This document shows, in pieces, positions 6,616-12,829 of a stretch of 12,829 nt of DNA. Below the pieces are notes generated by a model. That model was not told where the DNA came from and searched no databases. It saw only the letters and a list, made by a program, of their open reading frames with translations. The stretch spans positions 1-12,829 of the forward strand of contig DAOVKD010000006.1 in the NCBI GenBank assembly GCA_030631975.1, in the 5' to 3' direction. How positions within the stretch are numbered: the first letter of the stretch is position 1; each line of letters starts with the position of its first letter. The translations under genes and the position numbers were made by a program. This stretch comes from Candidatus Woesearchaeota archaeon (lineage in GTDB: Archaea > Nanobdellota > Nanobdellia > Woesearchaeales > GW2011-AR4).

Positions 6616-7540
6616 TTACAGAAAGCACCATTAATCCCAAAGCAAAAAAATAGCCGTATTTCCAATAAAGTTCAGGCATGTTCCATGGAGAATTAGCTGC
6701 AAAGTTCATTCCATAAATTCCTGAAATTAGAGTAGGTATTAAAATAAAAGAGGCTCCAATTGTCATGGTTTTCATAATCTTGTTTAAGTTATTTGAAACA
6801 GAACTTATGTAAACATCCAATGTTCCAGTCAAAATATCCCTGTAAGTGCCTTCTGTATCAATTAATTGCGTTACATCATTGTATAAAGTCCGGAATCGCT
6901 TGATATTTTTTTTGTCTATATTAGCAACATACTCTTTTTCTATTGAGGATATGACTTCCCTGTTGGCTGTAAGGGCTTTGTGGAAATATATTAATGTCTT
7001 TTTTACGGAAAAAATATTCCTGACAGATATTTTATCGGGCTTTTCAATAACATGATCCTCTATCATGTCTATTTTTTCCTCTATGGCATCCATTATCAAA
7101 AAATACGCATCTAAAACCTCGTCAAGAAGCCGGTAAGTGAAAAAACTTATGCCTTTATCATACAGATCGATTTTTTTTGAGCCAATTAGCTGCTTTATTT
7201 TACGGACAGCATCCGTTTCTTTTAGCGCAACTGTGATTACATTGTTCTTGTCTTTTGAAATAAAAATAGACAAGGGTGTTGTCAGAATTTCATCTTGTTC
7301 TGTTATTGGAGTTCTTATAATTATAAGAGAATAATTTTCCAGATCAGAGACTTTAGGCCTCTCGTCCTCATCCAGAACATTTTTCAGCTCGTTTAGCGGT
7401 ATTTTGGCTTTTTCAGAAATATCCATTAACTCTTTTTTTGAGGGGTTTACGGAGTCAGCCCAGCAGATAGAAGAGTTGCCTAAGTCATTCAAAGAGCCTG
7501 CTTTTACACCTCCTTTTTGAACTTTATAAACCTTAAGCAT
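6575..7540 (-). CDS. corA: CorA-type magnesium/cobalt transport protein
   Basis: A 321-aa CorA family channel subunit of normal length. The N-terminal ~255 residues form the cytoplasmic alpha/beta domain and long stalk helix. Two C-terminal TM helices flank the signature YGMNF (G277-M278-N279), which forms the pore mouth. The periplasm-side loop keeps the conserved MPEL (after NSPWN), and a basic C-terminal end follows (FFKRKGWL). CorA forms pentamers that let Mg2+ (and Co2+ or Ni2+) into the cell, gated by bound Mg2+. The gene stands alone, convergent with DUF58. A strong BRE/TATA lies about 26 bp before the ATG at 7540, so the transcript is probably leaderless, which also fixes the start. 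No defects were seen. Confidence 0.93.
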   Translation of the reverse strand: MLKVYKVQKGGVKAGSLNDLGNSSICWADSVNPSKKELMDISEKAKIPLNELKNVLDEDERPKVSDLENYSLIIIRTPITEQDEILTTPLSIFISKDKNNVITVALKETDAVRKIKQLIGSKKIDLYDKGISFFTYRLLDEVLDAYFLIMDAIEEKIDMIEDHVIEKPDKISVRNIFSVKKTLIYFHKALTANREVISSIEKEYVANIDKKNIKRFRTLYNDVTQLIDTEGTYRDILTGTLDVYISSVSNNLNKIMKTMTIGASFILIPTLISGIYGMNFAANSPWNMPELYWKYGYFFALGLMVLSVIVSYTFFKRKGWL

Positions 7541-7562
7541 CTGAACTTAAAATTTAATTTAG

Positions 7563-7579
7563 TTTATATAAATCTTTCG
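7563..7579 (-). promoter_or_regulatory. corA promoter (BRE + TATA), leaderless
   Basis: On the minus strand the sequence CGAAAGATTTATATAAA is a good archaeal BRE followed directly by a TATA box. A start ~25 bp downstream of the TATA centre falls at about 7541, i.e. at the corA ATG. Confidence 0.75.
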
Positions 7580-7705
7580 CAGTGTTTTTGCCGCTGCTAT
7601 TTTTCATAAACTTTGAGATTATAATCTATATTTAATGCATATTTAACCCATGTTTAGCACTTAATCCTACATTAACAAAAGCAGCGTCTGTTTACTAATC
7701 TGGAT

Positions 7706-7909
7706 GAAAATGATAGCTCCATCCAAAAAATAGGGTTGTGCCTTTTTTAGGGAGAGGCGGGTGGGAAAAATCAAGTAAGGATATTTATTAAAATGCTGTG
7801 TATGTGCATGAAATGATATTTAATAAATAAATCAAGATGCAGCATTTTTGTCTAAAGTTCGCTCTGGCACAACCCTAAAAAGAATTTTTGGATGAAGCCG
7901 AAAATGATA
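7706..7909. mobile_element. MITE-like element with terminal inverted repeats and 10-bp flanking duplication
   Basis: Ends 7716-7742 and 7866-7899 are inverted repeats. The outer 10 bp (CATCCAAAAA at 7720-7729 against 7885-7894) and an inner 12 bp (TAGGGTTGTGCC at 7731-7742 against 7866-7877) are perfect, separated by 1 nt on the left and 7 nt on the right; the outermost 9 bp match at 8. The 10-bp sequence GAAAATGATA occurs directly outside both ends (7706-7715 and 7900-7909), as a target-site duplication would. The 184-bp interior has no useful reading frame but has a further inverted repeat (AAAATGCTG at 7790-7798 against 7840-7848). The parent transposase family is not identifiable; a 9-10 bp duplication would fit an IS1-like enzyme among others. 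This element fills most of the 457-base gap 7541-7997. Confidence 0.65.
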
Positions 7910-7913
7910 AAAA

Positions 7914-7921
7914 ATTTATAA
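7914..7921 (+). promoter_or_regulatory. TATA-like box upstream of the PMT-like pseudogene
   Basis: TTTATAAA would place transcription start near 7943, inside the first 22-bp tandem repeat. It lies just outside the MITE-like element, so the insertion may have replaced upstream control sequence. Confidence 0.35.
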
Positions 7922-7940
7922 ACAGGCAGTTCTTATTCCC

Positions 7941-7984
7941 TTTACTTAACGTTATCAATTAATTTACTTAACATTATCAGTTAA
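7941..7984 (+). repeat. Two head-to-tail 22-bp repeats
   Basis: Copy 1 (7941-7962) and copy 2 (7963-7984) are exactly adjacent and match at 20 of 22 positions; both start TTTACTTAAC. They lie 20 bp before the ATG at 8004 and could be a duplicated operator. Confidence 0.75.
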
Positions 7985-8003
7985 ATTAACAAGGGTTTTG
8001 TTG

Positions 8004-8575
8004 ATGAAAGTAAATAAGAATTTAGCTATTGCATTGTTATTATTTGTTGTTATTTTGGTAAATTATATCAATATTTTCCAGAATGAGTTTGTATGGGATG
8101 ATCATGTTTTTGTTCTGGATAATCCTGATATAAGGTCTTTTTCCAACATACCTTTGTTTTTTACGCAGGGTGTTGATGGATTGTACAGGCCTCTAAGAAG
8201 TCTGCATTATGCTTTTGTTTATTCCATTGCAGGAAAAATAAGTTTTTGTATCATTTCAACAGCATTTTTTTTCATACAATCATTTCTATTTTAGTTTTCT
8301 TAATAATTTATGAGATTGTTAATAAAAAAACTGCATTGGTTTCTGCTTTAATATTTGCTGTTCACCCGATTCATACAGGCAGAGTTACAAATATAACTGC
8401 TGGCTTTGATTTGCTTGGGATTTTTTTCATGCTACTGTCTTTTTACTTTTATATTAAATATTCTAAATTAAATTCAAAAATAATAAAGTTTTCATTATTT
8501 GTTCTAAACACCTCTTTTGTTAAATTTTTACAAATACAAAAAAATAAATACACCTTTAATATAAGTATATCGTGA
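8004..8575 (+). pseudogene. PMT/TMTC-like glycosyltransferase, frameshifted and truncated
   Basis: The first frame (to 8294) gives a TM helix (residues ~5-25) followed by FVWDDHVFVLDNPDIRS and GLYRPLRSLHYAFVY. This is the first exported loop of dolichyl-phosphate-mannose mannosyltransferase-like (TMTC-type) GT-C proteins, including the acidic DD pair. At a run of five T (8243-8247) homology jumps to the next frame, continuing LYHFNSIFFHTIISILVF and then VHPIHTGRVTNITAGFDLL, also typical of the family. One extra T would restore the frame. The second frame ends at 8575 after ~190 residues in total, whereas relatives run to 500 or more with C-terminal TPRs, so the 3' two-thirds are missing; similarity fades near 8505. 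The first ATG is at 8004. It is probably non-functional, although a sequencing error could explain the frameshift alone. Confidence 0.75.
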
Positions 8576-10176
8576 TGAAAAAAAATACCCCAATATTCCT
8601 ATTTATTGTCTTTCTTCTTTGCCTTTATTCAACATCAGTCATAAACAATGACATCTGGATGCATCTTAAGGTAGGAGAGTATATTGCCGAAAACAAATCG
8701 CTGCCTCATCATGACCCATTCTCTTTCACTTCAGATAACGAATGGATACTCCATGAATGGGCCGTCCAGTTGATATTCTTCATCATATATTCTGTTGGAG
8801 GATTCAATGCATTAATAGCGTTAAAGGTAGTTGTTTTGATGCTCACAATTTACCTTCTTTCAAGGATAATAAAAAGCAACCTTATACTGTTGATCCTTGT
8901 AGTTGTTGCTTTTCTAATACGCTCACACTCATTTGTCAGACCCCACATATTCTTCTATCTTTTTCTTGCCCTCGCGTTATACATTCTTGAAAAAAGGAAA
9001 TATATTTTTCTTCCATTGCTTACATTGATATGGGCAAATTTTCATTCAAGCGTCCTTATAGGATTAATAGTGATTGCAGTATACCTCGGTGAACATGCAA
9101 TATCCAAAAAAAGCCCAAGAAGCGCTATGATCCTCCTAGCTTCAATGCTCACACCCTTAATAAATCCCTCAGGATTTAGGATATTGACCTATCCCATAAT
9201 CAACCAGAAATATTTCATGCTAATAAAAGAGTGGATGCCTTTCAGCCTAACAAATCCATACATGATCCTATTTATTTTGTTCCTAATTTCAACCACTATA
9301 TTTATTTATTTAAATGTGCGAAAAAACAAAACACTGCGTTTGTCTGATATTGCTCTACTAGTATTATTTTCTTATCTTGCATTCCAGTCAAAAAGAAACA
9401 TAGCTGTTGCAGCAATTATGTTTGCACCAATTATTGGAAGATATGCCCCGAACATCAAAAAGGACATAAGTATATTGTGCTCGCTTTTGTTTGTAGCGTT
9501 AATAATCTTTTCTGCAACCAGTCTTAGGGGATTAACTTTTAATTATGCAGAGGACATTTTCCCGCCAGAACCGATTAATTTTATCAAGGAAAATAACATA
9601 AAAGGCAATATATTTAACGAACACGTTCTAGGAGGTTATTTAATATTCAACCTCTACCCAGATTCAAAAGTATTCATTGACGGAAGAGTTGTAATGCATG
9701 GCCCTACATGGCCAGATTATTATCAAATTAAAAATGCAGAACCTGGTTGGGAGAGACTTATCATACAATATAATATTACTTACTTCATAATCCAGCCAGA
9801 TGCGAAAGTTGGTAGAGAACTTCTTAATAATAACTGGAATCTTGCATATTTTGATGACAGAATGATTATTATTGTTCCAAGTACAACAAAGGTAAAAGCT
9901 CTTAAATATATCAGCCCTTATGATGTTGAAATACCCAAAACAAGAGAATTGGCAAAAAAAGCAGTTGATGAGTACACTTACCTCCTTGACTGTAACCCCG
10001 ACTTTGCATCAGGCCATAAAAACATTGGTCTGCTATATAATGGATTTGGTATGCGTGAGAAAGCAATTTACCATTTTCGGGAGAATCTTAGGATAAAACC
10101 AAAAGGCCAAAGCGCAGATGATTTGAAAAAAGCAATTAAAATTTTTGTTGAAGATTCAAGTAAAAATCAAAAGTAA
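8575..10176 (+). CDS. GT-C-like polytopic membrane protein with C-terminal TPRs
   Basis: A ~533-aa protein with about ten or more TM helices over residues 7-315, then an exported or luminal domain (~325-450) and one or two TPR-like helical hairpins (~455-525: ELAKKAVDEYTYLLDCNPDF, ASGHKNIGLLYNGFGMREKA). The first loop NNDIWMHLKVGEYI, then HHDPFSF and WILHEW, has the acidic and aromatic pattern of the first exported loop in GT-C glycosyltransferases, where lipid-phosphate-sugar donors are used. The soluble part has NIFNEHVLGGYLI and KVFIDGR, seen in this family of predicted glycosyltransferases. Its role could be surface protein or lipid glycosylation; donor and acceptor are unknown. A GTG at 8572 overlaps the preceding stop and is an alternative start. 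A TATA-like AATAAATA at 8543-8550 would give a nearly leaderless message. Confidence 0.75.
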   Translation: MKKNTPIFLFIVFLLCLYSTSVINNDIWMHLKVGEYIAENKSLPHHDPFSFTSDNEWILHEWAVQLIFFIIYSVGGFNALIALKVVVLMLTIYLLSRIIKSNLILLILVVVAFLIRSHSFVRPHIFFYLFLALALYILEKRKYIFLPLLTLIWANFHSSVLIGLIVIAVYLGEHAISKKSPRSAMILLASMLTPLINPSGFRILTYPIINQKYFMLIKEWMPFSLTNPYMILFILFLISTTIFIYLNVRKNKTLRLSDIALLVLFSYLAFQSKRNIAVAAIMFAPIIGRYAPNIKKDISILCSLLFVALIIFSATSLRGLTFNYAEDIFPPEPINFIKENNIKGNIFNEHVLGGYLIFNLYPDSKVFIDGRVVMHGPTWPDYYQIKNAEPGWERLIIQYNITYFIIQPDAKVGRELLNNNWNLAYFDDRMIIIVPSTTKVKALKYISPYDVEIPKTRELAKKAVDEYTYLLDCNPDFASGHKNIGLLYNGFGMREKAIYHFRENLRIKPKGQSADDLKKAIKIFVEDSSKNQK

Positions 10177-10221
10177 TAATGCAAATGTATAGAATCCTAA
10201 ACCATAATTTTAAGATACTGT

Positions 10222-10326
10222 TTAATCTTCGGCATATGACTTTTTTATAAGATTTAGGAGTTTATATTTATCTCCGAGTTTTATTTTAATCTTAGCTCTT
10301 TCAGCAGGGGTTCTCCATTTTTTTCT
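10222..10326 (-). pseudogene. Transposase-like C-terminal remnant
   Basis: A 34-codon reverse-strand frame with no start codon, bounded upstream by a stop at 10327-10329. It reads KKWRTPAERAKIKIKLGDKY and ends LIKKSYAED. A 'TPAE-AGI' segment close to the C-terminus is typical of DDE (IS6-like and related) transposases in archaea, so this is probably the tail of a decayed insertion sequence. It fills most of the gap between the two convergent GT-C genes (10177-10374); nothing else was recognised there. Confidence 0.45.
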
Positions 10327-10374
10327 TTAATTAACAAAATAAAAAATTAAACAATGAAAAATCAATAAAATTTT

Positions 10375-11976
10375 TTACCTAACTTCTAACACAACACACC
10401 ACTTATCTTCATAAACAGCATGGTAATTTTCTTTATGCTTTACAATGTAATTGAATAACTGCACATCCTGCTTTACTTTTCCTGAGAATACATAATCCGG
10501 ACTATAATCTTGCGCTATGCAGTCCTTATCATCTTTTATAGTTCCCTGCAGTATTTCCATATATCTTTCAAACTCTTCAGCGTCATAAAGATAAGAGTAT
10601 GTGAGGTCTATGCCGTGGGTATAAATTAAGTCAGAGTTCTTAAAAAACAGGTAAGGAAATGCATAAGCATTTGTAAAAATTAAGGAATTTTTTGGAATAT
10701 TGTTTTTCATCCAGTCTGCGCAATTGTCATAATTATAAAGGAAATCATTGTTTATAATGTTCTGCCTCAATAGAATAAAATTAACTGTTCCAATTGTAAT
10801 TAGTATCAATATAGCACTAATTTTAATATAATTTAAAAAATTTTTATTGAGTTTTTCCAAATGGCTGTTTAATAAAAATGCCAGCGCCAGGATTGAAAAT
10901 GGAACAAGATATTCCTGCATTCTTCTTGATAATATTGTGTAGAAAAAGAAAAATATTGTCAATGAAAAATAAAAAGTTTGAGTTTTTGTTATTTTTTTGT
11001 TTCTGATCAAAATAAAAATTGAAACAAGAAGGTAAAATAAAACCAAAATATTGTTTTTTATGAATTCAAAAAAAGGCCATGGCTTCCACTCAACATTGAA
11101 TAAATTTGCCACAAGATTTACCTTGAATATCTGGGTGTAAAGCATGGATATATTGTTTGGGAAATAAGGATTTATCAGTAAGCCTAAGATTATTCCAGAC
11201 AGAGAATAGATTATTATTTTATAATCAAACTTCTTTGAGAATATTTTGTTAAAAAGCGAGGAGACACAACCAGTCAAAGACTGGTGGCTTGCTCGCTCGC
11301 TAACGCTCGCTCGGTCTCCTCGCTTTTTTTCCAGATTAGTCTCCCCACCATTCAAAGAATGGTGGAAAGATAATCTTTCTAAAACAAAATATAATAAAAT
11401 TAAAATTAATTGAAATACAAAACTGCTGTGCAGCAAAACAAAAATCAGGGAAGTTATGCCTAAAAACAAATATTTTTTTCTTTGCAAAAAATAAATTGTC
11501 AGGATTAACAGCGATATAACCAAAGGCATCTGCCTTGGCAGCATAAAACGATACATCAGGCTTTCAGCTGTAAATAAATAAAGCAAGGACCAGAAAAAAG
11601 CATATTTAATCTTATTTTGAGTTAAAAACCAGTAGAAGACAACAAATGCTATTGTTGAAAATAGAATAGAAGCTAATTTTGCCCCAAGATTTAGGCCAAA
11701 AAAAGTAAAGGGAATAAGTAAAATTCTGAATAGAATTTGAATATCCGCATAATTATCTGTAAATATTGTATGCGCAGCCCAGGGAAACTCTTCAATGAAG
11801 CCCTGTTTTTTGATAATATCTGCTGTTTTTATGTGATAATAGCCGTCAAAGCCTATAATATTAAGGACGGTGAACTGCATAATACTGAGGATAATGAGAA
11901 ATAATATGCTTACAGCAATTAACCTCTTGTTTAGCATAGGTTTAACAGGCAAATATTTATATATAATTGTTTGCAT
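10375..11976 (-). CDS. GT-C (STT3-like) membrane glycosyltransferase homologue
   Basis: A 533-aa polytopic protein with about ten TM helices (first at ~18-38) and a soluble C-terminal part after ~residue 410. The first exported loop has GFDGYYHIKTADII (D44, H48), which resembles the acidic loop of STT3/AglB-type oligosaccharyltransferases and related GT-C enzymes; a second acidic stretch, FTDNYADIQ, follows near 72-80. Where AglB would carry WWDYG, this protein has CADWMKNNIPKNSLIFTNAY, so it is not a canonical oligosaccharyltransferase. Residues ~203-243 are an odd hydrophilic insert (SFHHSLNGGET, then SERASHQSLTG) coded by GC-rich palindromes within a cytoplasmic-side loop. ATG 11976 gives the longest frame; M14 (11937) is equally plausible because a TATA box lies 24 bp before it. 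The gene is divergent from the S-layer gene, hinting at S-layer glycosylation. Confidence 0.75.
   Translation of the reverse strand: MQTIIYKYLPVKPMLNKRLIAVSILFLIILSIMQFTVLNIIGFDGYYHIKTADIIKKQGFIEEFPWAAHTIFTDNYADIQILFRILLIPFTFFGLNLGAKLASILFSTIAFVVFYWFLTQNKIKYAFFWSLLYLFTAESLMYRFMLPRQMPLVISLLILTIYFLQRKKYLFLGITSLIFVLLHSSFVFQLILILLYFVLERLSFHHSLNGGETNLEKKRGDRASVSERASHQSLTGCVSSLFNKIFSKKFDYKIIIYSLSGIILGLLINPYFPNNISMLYTQIFKVNLVANLFNVEWKPWPFFEFIKNNILVLFYLLVSIFILIRNKKITKTQTFYFSLTIFFFFYTILSRRMQEYLVPFSILALAFLLNSHLEKLNKNFLNYIKISAILILITIGTVNFILLRQNIINNDFLYNYDNCADWMKNNIPKNSLIFTNAYAFPYLFFKNSDLIYTHGIDLTYSYLYDAEEFERYMEILQGTIKDDKDCIAQDYSPDYVFSGKVKQDVQLFNYIVKHKENYHAVYEDKWCVVLEVR
11251..11328. repeat. GC-rich palindromic element inside the STT3-like gene
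   Basis: AAAAAGCGAGGAGAC (11251-11265) is a perfect 15-bp inverted repeat of 11314-11328. Inside it lie a 7-bp hairpin ACCAGTCAAAGACTGGT (11269-11285) and two direct copies of GCTCGCTCG (11291-11299 and 11305-11313). The element is far richer in G+C than its surroundings and is read through in frame. Confidence 0.8.
11345..11365. repeat. Second hairpin of the palindromic insertion
   Basis: A perfect 9-bp stem (CCACCATTC against GAATGGTGG) around AAA, flanked further out by AGATTA (11334-11339) and TAATCT (11371-11376). Its core 11347-11363 is a variant of 11269-11285 that differs by one base on each arm, and the two changes keep the pair (G-C in one copy, T-A in the other). Confidence 0.8.
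11955..11967 (-). promoter_or_regulatory. TATA box within the 5' end of the STT3-like frame
   Basis: On the minus strand TTATATATAAATA lies ~24 bp before ATG 11937, the usual distance for a leaderless archaeal gene. A second TATA (TTTTATATAAG, about 12003-12013) would instead serve ATG 11976. The sequence alone does not decide between them. Confidence 0.45.
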
Positions 11977-12022
11977 AACGGCTTATTTACTAATACACAC
12001 TACTTATATAAAATATGTAGTT

Positions 12023-12036
12023 CAATATATATATTG
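12023..12036. promoter_or_regulatory. 14-bp palindrome between divergent promoters
   Basis: CAATATATATATTG is perfectly symmetric and lies between the minus-strand TATA near 12008 and the S-layer promoter at 12051-12067. It could bind a dimeric regulator; in AT-rich DNA it could also be chance. Confidence 0.4.
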
Positions 12037-12050
12037 TAAAAGGTGAGGTA

Positions 12051-12067
12051 ACCGTAACATTTAAATA
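12051..12067 (+). promoter_or_regulatory. S-layer gene promoter (BRE + TATA)
   Basis: ACCGTAAC followed by ATTTAAATA has the spacing of a strong archaeal BRE/TATA. Transcription would begin at about 12088, giving a leader of ~80 nt. Confidence 0.65.
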
Positions 12068-12090
12068 TGATTGGTTTCATTCATGTTGGT

Positions 12091-12118
12091 AGGAAACTTA
12101 GCTATAGGAGAGTTTCCT
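12091..12118 (+). promoter_or_regulatory. 5'-UTR hairpin of the S-layer mRNA
   Basis: AGGAAACT (12091-12098) and AGTTTCCT (12111-12118) form a perfect 8-bp stem with a 12-nt loop, beginning within a few bases of the predicted transcript start. A stem at the very 5' end commonly stabilises abundant mRNAs. Confidence 0.6.
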
Positions 12119-12151
12119 CTATAAATAAAAATAATAAAAAAACAGCACATT

Positions 12152-12158
12152 GGAGGTG
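12152..12158 (+). promoter_or_regulatory. Strong Shine-Dalgarno of the S-layer gene
   Basis: GGAGGTG, 9 nt before the ATG at 12168, is the best ribosome binding site in the window; most neighbours have weaker ones or none. It fits a highly expressed protein. Confidence 0.85.
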
Positions 12159-12167
12159 TTAGTTCAA

Positions 12168-12829
12168 ATGGAATTTAAAAAAGCAATAAAAAGGATTGTC
12201 GCTCTTGGTACAGGAGCATCTATGGTTGGGGCTACTCTTTTCGGAGCAATAGCTGCGGATTTAGCAGATTATCCAAGCCAATATATTAAAGATGGCAAAT
12301 TTACAGGAGTTCTAGTCGTTGGTGACACAGCTGCAGCAGAAGATGTTATTGGTGTTTCAGATATAGCTGTAAGTCTACAATTTGCTGCTACAAAACCAGT
12401 AAGTGTTACAGGAGCAGCTGCAGTTTCAGCAGAAGGAGAAGCATGGTTAGTCCAGAAAGGATCTACAAATGTTATGGAAATGAGTGAAAGTTTAGCAACT
12501 GGTACAGCAGTTAATCGAGAAACAATAGCAACTATTACTGGAGGCTCTTATATTGATGATGCAGAATTGCCAGTTTTGTTGGCTTCAGGTTCAACATCAA
12601 ACAGCAAAGGGACTTCACCATATGACCAAAGACTATATTTTGAAGATACCTCAACTGGCCAAGTGAAGTATCTTGAAGATCGTGAGGACGTAACAGGAGA
12701 TTTCTTGTATTTCATAAGTGGAAAACAGATTGCAAGATATGAACTTGAGTTTACAACCTCTCTTGAGTCTGATGTAGACAACAGTGCAGGTTCAGCATTA
12801 TCCACAGGTGATTACTTAACAGATATAGA
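12168..12829 (+). CDS. S-layer protein, N-terminal part (3' end outside window)
   Basis: The frame is open from the ATG to the right edge (220 codons seen). Residues 1-31 form a signal peptide: basic MEFKKAIKR, a hydrophobic core (IVALGTGASMVGATLFGAIA), then AADLADYP. After it comes KDGKFTGVLVVGDTAAAEDVIGVSDIAVSLQ, the conserved N-terminal segment of the Methanococcus-type S-layer family also found in DPANN archaea. The remainder is acidic and rich in Ser, Thr, Ala and Gly, as expected for an exported lattice protein. It would form or contribute to the cell surface layer. Strong promoter, 5' hairpin and full Shine-Dalgarno imply high expression. The divergent STT3-like gene and the GT-C gene nearby may modify it. 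The full length and any C-terminal anchor cannot be seen here. Confidence 0.85.
   Translation, partial: MEFKKAIKRIVALGTGASMVGATLFGAIAADLADYPSQYIKDGKFTGVLVVGDTAAAEDVIGVSDIAVSLQFAATKPVSVTGAAAVSAEGEAWLVQKGSTNVMEMSESLATGTAVNRETIATITGGSYIDDAELPVLLASGSTSNSKGTSPYDQRLYFEDTSTGQVKYLEDREDVTGDFLYFISGKQIARYELEFTTSLESDVDNSAGSALSTGDYLTDI

Noticed and set aside
10194..10259. Inverted repeat ATCCTAAA / TTTAGGA as terminator or IS end
   Set aside because: Only 7-8 bp over a 50-nt loop in AT-rich DNA, with no T-run or duplication; could be chance.
11291..11313. Microsatellite-driven phase variation at GCTCGCTCG
   Set aside because: Just two 9-bp copies separated by 5 bp in period 14; too few units to slip, and the frame is intact.
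12548..12805. 85-codon minus-strand frame
   Set aside because: It lies wholly opposite the S-layer gene, which has a signal peptide, family motifs and a strong ribosome binding site.
1..12829. tRNA, rRNA or other structured RNA genes
   Set aside because: No cloverleaf, rRNA-like or GC-rich conserved RNA segment was seen; the only GC-rich structured region is the palindromic insert within the STT3-like gene.

Overview
The window looks like chromosomal DNA from an AT-rich archaeon, most likely a small-genome DPANN-type lineage (Woesearchaeota or Pacearchaeota-like); this assignment is an inference. It rests on archaeal BRE/TATA promoters placed for leaderless or short-leader transcripts, an S-layer protein of the Methanococcus-type family, STT3-like GT-C membrane proteins, a UPF0175/DUF3368 toxin-antitoxin pair, and long A-rich, G-poor spacers between genes.

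Left half (1-6420, mostly + strand): a MoxR/DUF58/VWA-type locus. It begins inside the 3' part of a membrane-anchored VWA/GATase-like gene. Next come a one-TM coiled-coil protein, a three-TM protein with an exported tail, a MoxR AAA+ ATPase and a DUF58 protein. Two pieces look like later arrivals. One is a minus-strand toxin-antitoxin module (910-1682) lying between 29-bp direct repeats, one copy of which is the 3' end of the VWA gene. The other is a 199-aa polytopic membrane protein (4591-5190) placed between moxR and DUF58 and bracketed by 14-bp inverted repeats. In related loci MoxR is thought to remodel or activate the VWA/DUF58 partners; the two small membrane proteins could be lineage-specific partners.

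Middle (6421-7997): a CorA-type Mg2+/Co2+ channel gene on the minus strand with a leaderless promoter, and a possible gene remnant after its 3' end. The 457-base gap before the next + gene holds a MITE-like element with terminal inverted repeats and a 10-bp flanking duplication, followed by a 22-bp tandem repeat just before the next start.

Right half (8004-12829): a cell-surface and glycosylation neighbourhood. It contains a frameshifted, truncated PMT/TMTC-like gene, an intact GT-C-like membrane protein with C-terminal TPRs, a short transposase-like C-terminal remnant, and a second GT-C (STT3-like) protein on the minus strand. The last of these carries an in-frame, GC-rich palindromic insertion. 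Divergent from it is the start of an S-layer gene with a strong promoter, a 5'-UTR hairpin and a full Shine-Dalgarno sequence. The two GT-C proteins may glycosylate surface proteins such as this S-layer; that link comes from context only.

Small repeat or insertion signatures are unusually dense for 12.8 kb: a toxin-antitoxin insertion, a gene cassette between inverted repeats, a MITE, a palindromic element inside a gene, and a transposase remnant.
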